In this document: positions 60,477 to 64,000 of the stretch, in pieces | Layout of the letters: every line of letters begins with the position of its first letter | Numbering within the stretch: position 1 is the stretch's first letter | NCBI GenBank assembly: GCA_041390125.1 | Contig: JAWKQN010000006.1 | Span: 186,001-250,000 of the forward strand | Direction: 5' to 3' | Source: Gemmatimonadota bacterium | GTDB taxonomy: Bacteria > Gemmatimonadota > Gemmatimonadetes > Longimicrobiales > Gaopeijiaceae | DNA: 64,000 nt | Translations under genes and position numbers: made by a program | Notes under the pieces: generated by a model | Databases searched by the model: none | Told to the model about the DNA's origin: nothing | What the model saw: the letters and a program-made list of their open reading frames with translations, nothing else

Positions 60477-61159
60477 GCTCCCCCCTCCGCGGCTGCTTCT
60501 CCCGTGACCGCCCCGAAGCGCTCGGGGAACCGGGTCACGAGGGCGGCCCGCAGGCGGGCCTCGACCTCCTCCACGGTTCCGGTGGCGTCGACCGGGACAA
60601 TACCCGGCTCCGACCGGGCCAGTTCACGATAGCCCTGCTGGACCCGGGAAAGAAACGCCGCTCCCTGGCGCTCCATCCGGTCGGCCTCCTTCCCGGCGGC
60701 GTGCTGCCGGGCGGTCCCGGCGTGATCCGGAAGCTCCAGGAGCAGGGTCAGGTCGGGAAGGAGCCCCTGGGTGGCCAGCCGCGTGACCGACCGGATCTCG
60801 TCCAGGGGCAGCCCGCGCCCGTAGCCCTGATAAGCCAGGGTCGACAGGAAGAAGCGGTCGGCCAGCACGAGGTCGCCGCGCTCCAGCGCGGGGCGCAGCA
60901 CCTCCGCCACCAGGGCCGCGCGCGCGGCCGACACCAGGAGCAGCTCGGGCACGGCGCCGATCTCGAGGTCGGTCCGCACCCAGACGTGACCGCGGATCGC
61001 CTCCCCCAGCCGCGTGCCCCCGGGCTCGCGCACGGTGCAGACCGCGTGGCCGGCGCTGCGGAGCCACCGGGCCAGGCGGCCCGTCTGCGTGGTCTTCCCC
61101 GATCCCTCGGGTCCTTCGAGGACGACGAAGAGACCGGCGTGCGGGGCGGGCACGGTCAT
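60473..61159 (-). CDS. tmk: Thymidylate kinase
   Basis: 228 residues. P-loop VVLEGPEGSGKTTQTGRLAR, the DR(Y/F) motif in LADRFFLSTLAYQGYGRGL, the LID region RQHAAGKEADRMERQGAAFL. It phosphorylates dTMP to dTDP. Start ATG 28 bp after inositol-1-phosphate synthase. Alanine-rich C-terminus. Confidence 0.94.
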   Translation of the reverse strand: MTVPAPHAGLFVVLEGPEGSGKTTQTGRLARWLRSAGHAVCTVREPGGTRLGEAIRGHVWVRTDLEIGAVPELLLVSAARAALVAEVLRPALERGDLVLADRFFLSTLAYQGYGRGLPLDEIRSVTRLATQGLLPDLTLLLELPDHAGTARQHAAGKEADRMERQGAAFLSRVQQGYRELARSEPGIVPVDATGTVEEVEARLRAALVTRFPERFGAVTGEAAAEGGA

Positions 61160-61187
61160 CGCCGCGCCCGCCCCCGCCCGCCCGGGC

Positions 61188-62501
61188 TCACTCGTAGTAC
61201 TCGATGCCGAGATGCGTGAGCTGCTCCTCGCCTCCCAGCCAGCGCAGGGTGTTCTTCAGCTTCCAGTGCTGGATGAAGAGGTCGTGCTCGGCCTCGAGCC
61301 CCGGCAGCGCCTGCGGACTCTTGAAGTAGAAGGACAGCCACTCCTGCACGCCGCGCATCCCCGCCCGACCCGCCAGGTCGAGGAAGATGGCCAGATCCAG
61401 GACGATCGGGGCCGCGAGGATCGAGTCCCGGCAGAGGAAGTCGACCTTGATCTGCATCGGATACCCCATCCATCCGAAGATGTCGAGGTTGTCCCAGCCT
61501 TCCTTGTTGTCCCCCCGGGGCGGGTAGTAGTTGATGCGGACCTTGTGGTAGATGTTCCCGTACAGCTCCGGATACATGGAGGGCTGCAGGATGTGCTCGA
61601 GCACGCCCAGCTTGGACTCCTCCTTCGTCTTGAACGAATCGGGATCGTCCAGCACCGCACCGTCCCGGTTGCCCAGGATGTTGGTGCTGAACCACCCGCT
61701 GAGGCCGAGCATGCGGGCCTTGAGTCCCGGGGCCAGGATGGTCTTCATCAGGGTCTGCCCCGTCTTGAAGTCCTTCCCCCCGATGGGCACGCTGCGCTCG
61801 ATGGCCAACCGCTCCAGCGCGGGGAAATCCGCGGAGAGGTTCGGCGCCCCGTTGGCGTACGGCACGCCTTCCATGATGGCGGCATACGCATAGAGCATGC
61901 TGGGCGCGATGGCGGGGTCGTTCTCCTCCATCGCCTTCTCGAAGGCCTCGATGGACTCGTGGACCTCACTCTTCCTGAGGAAGATCTCCGTCGAGCCGCA
62001 CCACACCATCACCGCGCGGTCGCACCCGTTGTCGCGCATGAACGTGCGGATGTCCTCGCGCAGCTGCTCGGCGAGCTCACGCTTGTTCTTCGCCTGCTTC
62101 ACATTGGTGCCGTCGAGGCGCTTGACGTAGCTGCGGTCGAACGCCGCCGGCATGGGACGCACCTTGCGCAGCTCCGCCTCGATCGGATCCAGGTGGGAGC
62201 GCTCCAGCACGCCGGCGTTGATCGCGCTGTCGTAGGCGTCGTCGGGGATGGGATCCCACGCGCCGAAGACGAGCTGATCGAGCTCGGCCAGGCCGATGAA
62301 CTCGCGGATCAACGGCGCGCGCCCTTCGGTGCGCTTCCCCAGGCGGATGGTGTTCATCTGCGAGAGGCTGCCGATGGGACGCGCCAGACCGCGCTTCGCG
62401 GCCTCCACGCCGGCGACGACGGTGGTCGCCACCGCGCCCAATCCGGGCAGCAGCACGCCGACCTTTCCCTGCGCGGGACGGATCTCCGGGCGTTCCTTCA
62501 C
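61188..62501 (-). CDS. ino1: Inositol-1-phosphate synthase (myo-inositol-3-phosphate synthase)
   Basis: 437 residues from a GTG with AAGGAG eight bases upstream. N-terminal NAD site VGVLLPGLGAVATTVVAGVE; the family regions APNLSADFPALERLAIE-type (NGAPNLSADFPALERLA), GGKDFKTGQTLMKTILAPGL, GWFSTNILGNRDGAVLDDPD, SFKTKEESKLGVLEHIL, HKVRINYYPPRGDNKEGWDN, MQIKVDFLCRDSILAAPIVL. It isomerises glucose-6-phosphate to inositol phosphate with NAD. Followed by tmk and preceded by a CDP-alcohol phosphotransferase, which points to inositol phospholipid synthesis. Confidence 0.93.
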   Translation of the reverse strand: MKERPEIRPAQGKVGVLLPGLGAVATTVVAGVEAAKRGLARPIGSLSQMNTIRLGKRTEGRAPLIREFIGLAELDQLVFGAWDPIPDDAYDSAINAGVLERSHLDPIEAELRKVRPMPAAFDRSYVKRLDGTNVKQAKNKRELAEQLREDIRTFMRDNGCDRAVMVWCGSTEIFLRKSEVHESIEAFEKAMEENDPAIAPSMLYAYAAIMEGVPYANGAPNLSADFPALERLAIERSVPIGGKDFKTGQTLMKTILAPGLKARMLGLSGWFSTNILGNRDGAVLDDPDSFKTKEESKLGVLEHILQPSMYPELYGNIYHKVRINYYPPRGDNKEGWDNLDIFGWMGYPMQIKVDFLCRDSILAAPIVLDLAIFLDLAGRAGMRGVQEWLSFYFKSPQALPGLEAEHDLFIQHWKLKNTLRWLGGEEQLTHLGIEYYE

Positions 62502-62539
62502 GAAGGCTTCTCCTTGGAGCGGAATGTGGACCCCGGTGC

Positions 62540-63235
62540 TCAGACCGGAGGCTTGGACGACGCGGCCGGCGGGCCCTGCCCGGCCTTGGAGGATTCGAGC
62601 GGCACGCCGCCGGCGTGCCGGTACACCCAGATCATGCGCTGCACGGCCGTGATGTTGGTGGTCACGGCCATCAGCACGATGATGCCGCTGATGACGATGC
62701 CGTTCCACATCAGACCGAACAGGATGGAGCCCAGACCCAGCAGGACCACGCGCTCCGCGCGCTGCATGAAGCCCACGCTGCAATCGAGACCGAGCGCCTC
62801 GGCCCGCGAGCGGGTGTAGGACACCATCATGGAGCCCGACAGGGCCAGGACGATCATGTAGATCATCCAGACGTCGGCGAGCTCGGTCCGCACGTTGTTG
62901 TAGAGGGACAGCAACCCGATGAAGACGACCACCTCGCTGATGCGGTCCATGGTCGAGTCGTAGAACGACCCGAACTTGGAGGCCAGTCCGCCCTGGCGCG
63001 CCACCCGCCCGTCGAAGATGTCGAACAGGCCGCCGAGCAGGACGAAGAACCCCGCCGTACGCACGTGGTCGGAGTGGTACAGGAAACCCGCCACCACGGT
63101 GACGATGAATCCGAGCGTGGAGATCAGGTTGGGATGCACGCGATGCCGGACCAGCCACTGCGTGAGCGGCTCGATGATCCGATAGACCGGGAGGCGGAGC
63201 GCCTTGAGGCCCTTCTCGCGTGCGGGCGTGCTCAC
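62540..63235 (-). CDS. CDP-alcohol phosphatidyltransferase (probable phosphatidylinositol-phosphate synthase)
   Basis: 231 residues from a GTG overlapping the upstream stop (GTGA). The family signature DG-x2-AR-x8-G-x3-D-x3-D is intact: FDIFDGRVARQGGLASKFGS then FYDSTMDRISE. About six transmembrane helices are visible (LISTLGFIVTVVAGFLYH, WMIYMIVLALSGSMMVSYTR, AERVVLLGLGSILFGL). Adjacent inositol-1-phosphate synthase makes a phosphatidylinositol phosphate synthase the best guess; other CDP-alcohol acceptors (glycerol-3-phosphate, serine) cannot be excluded. Confidence 0.85.
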   Translation of the reverse strand: MSTPAREKGLKALRLPVYRIIEPLTQWLVRHRVHPNLISTLGFIVTVVAGFLYHSDHVRTAGFFVLLGGLFDIFDGRVARQGGLASKFGSFYDSTMDRISEVVVFIGLLSLYNNVRTELADVWMIYMIVLALSGSMMVSYTRSRAEALGLDCSVGFMQRAERVVLLGLGSILFGLMWNGIVISGIIVLMAVTTNITAVQRMIWVYRHAGGVPLESSKAGQGPPAASSKPPV

Positions 63236-63591
63236 GAGGGCAGGATGATGCGGCTCTCGCCGCCCTCTTCGAGGCCGCGCGTGATGGTCTCGTTCACGCG
63301 CATGAGCACCTTGTCGAAGTTGCTCTGCGCGGCCACGAGACGCTGATAGCTCGCGTTGGTCTGCAGCCGACCGAAGGTGTCGTTGTACTGCTCGGCCAGG
63401 GCCTCCTCGGGCTCCTGTCCGGCGCGCAGGGCCTCCGAGACGCGGCCTTCCAGCCCGTCCATCTCCTGCCGCAGCCGGGTGAGATCCTCGTCCTCGTCCG
63501 CCGCGCGGATGGCACGACGCAACGCCTGGTACTCGTCCGTGCGCGCCAGCGCGCCGCCGAGATCCTTGGCCATGTTCAGCAGTGCGGACAT
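63232..63591 (-). CDS. YlbF/YmcA-family protein
   Basis: 119 residues, ATG start overlapping the prmC end by 16 bp. All-helical: LLNMAKDLGGALARTDEYQA, LTRLRQEMDGLEGRVSEALR, QYNDTFGRLQTNASYQRLVA, FDKVLMRVNETITRGLEEGG. This matches the YlbF family, whose Bacillus members (YlbF, YmcA) with YaaT regulate RNase Y. Whether it does this here is unknown. No cysteine or signal. Confidence 0.85.
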   Translation of the reverse strand: MSALLNMAKDLGGALARTDEYQALRRAIRAADEDEDLTRLRQEMDGLEGRVSEALRAGQEPEEALAEQYNDTFGRLQTNASYQRLVAAQSNFDKVLMRVNETITRGLEEGGESRIILPS

Positions 63592-64000
63592 GCTCGCTCC
63601 CGTCCTCCCGGTTCTTCCCGCTCCTCGCCGGACGGCCGGGACCCGCCACGCGCGGCGAGAAGATAACGATCTCGGCCGCTCAAGTCGCTGCCCACCCGCG
63701 CGGCCGTCCAGGCCCCGCTTTCCTGTGCCAGGGCCAGCAGCGCGGGCCCCTGCGCCGCGCCGATCTCGAGGGCCAGCAGCCCGCCGGGCCGCACCCGCGC
63801 GGCGCCCTCGCGGACGAGCACCCGGAGAAGGTCGAGCCCGTCCGGGCCGGAGAACAGGGCACCGGCAGGCTCATGGTCGACGACCTCGGGCTGGAGGGTC
63901 TCCCGGTCGGCCTGGGCCACGTAGGGAGGGTTGGACACCAGCACGTCGAAGCGCTCGTCCTCGCCCACGGGGGTGAAGGCGTCGCCCGGACGCCATTCGA
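63576..64000 (-). CDS. prmC: PrmC/HemK release-factor glutamine methyltransferase (5' end cut by window edge)
   Basis: Only the last ~141 codons are in the window, starting beyond position 64000. The diagnostic VSNPPYVAQADRETLQPEVV motif (NPPY) is intact, followed by LDLLRVLVREGAARVRPGG, LALEIGAAQG. It methylates the Gln of the GGQ motif of peptide chain release factors. prfA is expected upstream of it, outside the window. Confidence 0.92.
   Translation of the reverse strand, partial: EWRPGDAFTPVGEDERFDVLVSNPPYVAQADRETLQPEVVDHEPAGALFSGPDGLDLLRVLVREGAARVRPGGLLALEIGAAQGPALLALAQESGAWTAARVGSDLSGRDRYLLAARGGSRPSGEEREEPGGRERACPHC

Overview
This is a GC-rich bacterial chromosome segment packed with housekeeping genes; I see no insertion sequence, prophage, CRISPR array or rRNA. 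Features pointing to a Gram-negative-type cell are an ExbB/ExbD/TonB energy-transduction set and lipoprotein signal peptidase. It also carries genes often met in other lineages: DivIVA, a diadenylate cyclase, HrcA, Rex, an RsbV/RsbW/RsbU partner-switching set, and inositol-1-phosphate synthase beside a CDP-alcohol phosphotransferase. My inference from this mixture and the base composition is a Gemmatimonadota-like organism. That is not proven by anything in the window.

Nearly all genes lie on the minus strand in long runs with 4-bp start/stop overlaps. From right to left: (1) 64000-50706: prmC (cut by the edge), ylbF-like, CDP-alcohol phosphotransferase, inositol-1-phosphate synthase, tmk, ctpA, asparaginase, a CMD-family protein, obg, dprA, hemW, hrcA, dnaJ, prmA. 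(2) 50127-40860: yqeY, mutS2, dnaG, a C4 zinc-ribbon coiled-coil protein, recJ, rsmD, coaD, pta. (3) 40749-37543: rsbV, rsbW, an RsbU-type phosphatase, ksgA. (4) 37469-34923: rex with its own operator, a DnaQ-like exonuclease and a metallo-beta-lactamase-fold hydrolase. (5) 34043-34830, plus strand: an apparently leaderless small gene coupled to a nucleotidyltransferase, with two matching 16-bp palindromes upstream. (6) 33668-20702: thiolase, bioY, CPBP protease, 3-hydroxyacyl-CoA dehydrogenase, acyl-CoA dehydrogenase, leucine dehydrogenase, glyA, two small proteins, the NAD(P)HX repair enzyme, thiL, plsC, eno, ftsB-like. (7) A slipin gene (plus), a tRNA-Met (minus), a short-chain dehydrogenase (minus), and two plus-strand genes (DUF1206 membrane protein, secreted amidohydrolase). 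(8) 16246-9238: an unknown protein, gdpd, tilS, hpt, ftsH, folP, cdaA. (9) 9085-6660: exbB, exbD, exbD, tonB, with a recognisable promoter and a closing hairpin. (10) 6511-1: yggS, divIVA, punA, ileS, lspA, rluD (cut by the edge).

The most notable sequence-level signals are as follows. The isoleucyl-tRNA synthetase has GFHH where the class I HIGH motif should be, an altered signature linked to extreme mupirocin resistance in IleRS2 enzymes. The purine nucleoside phosphorylase has Asp in place of the base-contacting Asn. A textbook Rex operator lies at the rex start. The small gene/nucleotidyltransferase pair at 34043-34830, with its paired palindromes and leaderless promoter, is the best candidate in the window for an undescribed regulatory or toxin-antitoxin-like unit. 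Starts were chosen by eye from overlaps, ribosome-binding sites and family length. Many are GTG or TTG, and one is probably CTG.
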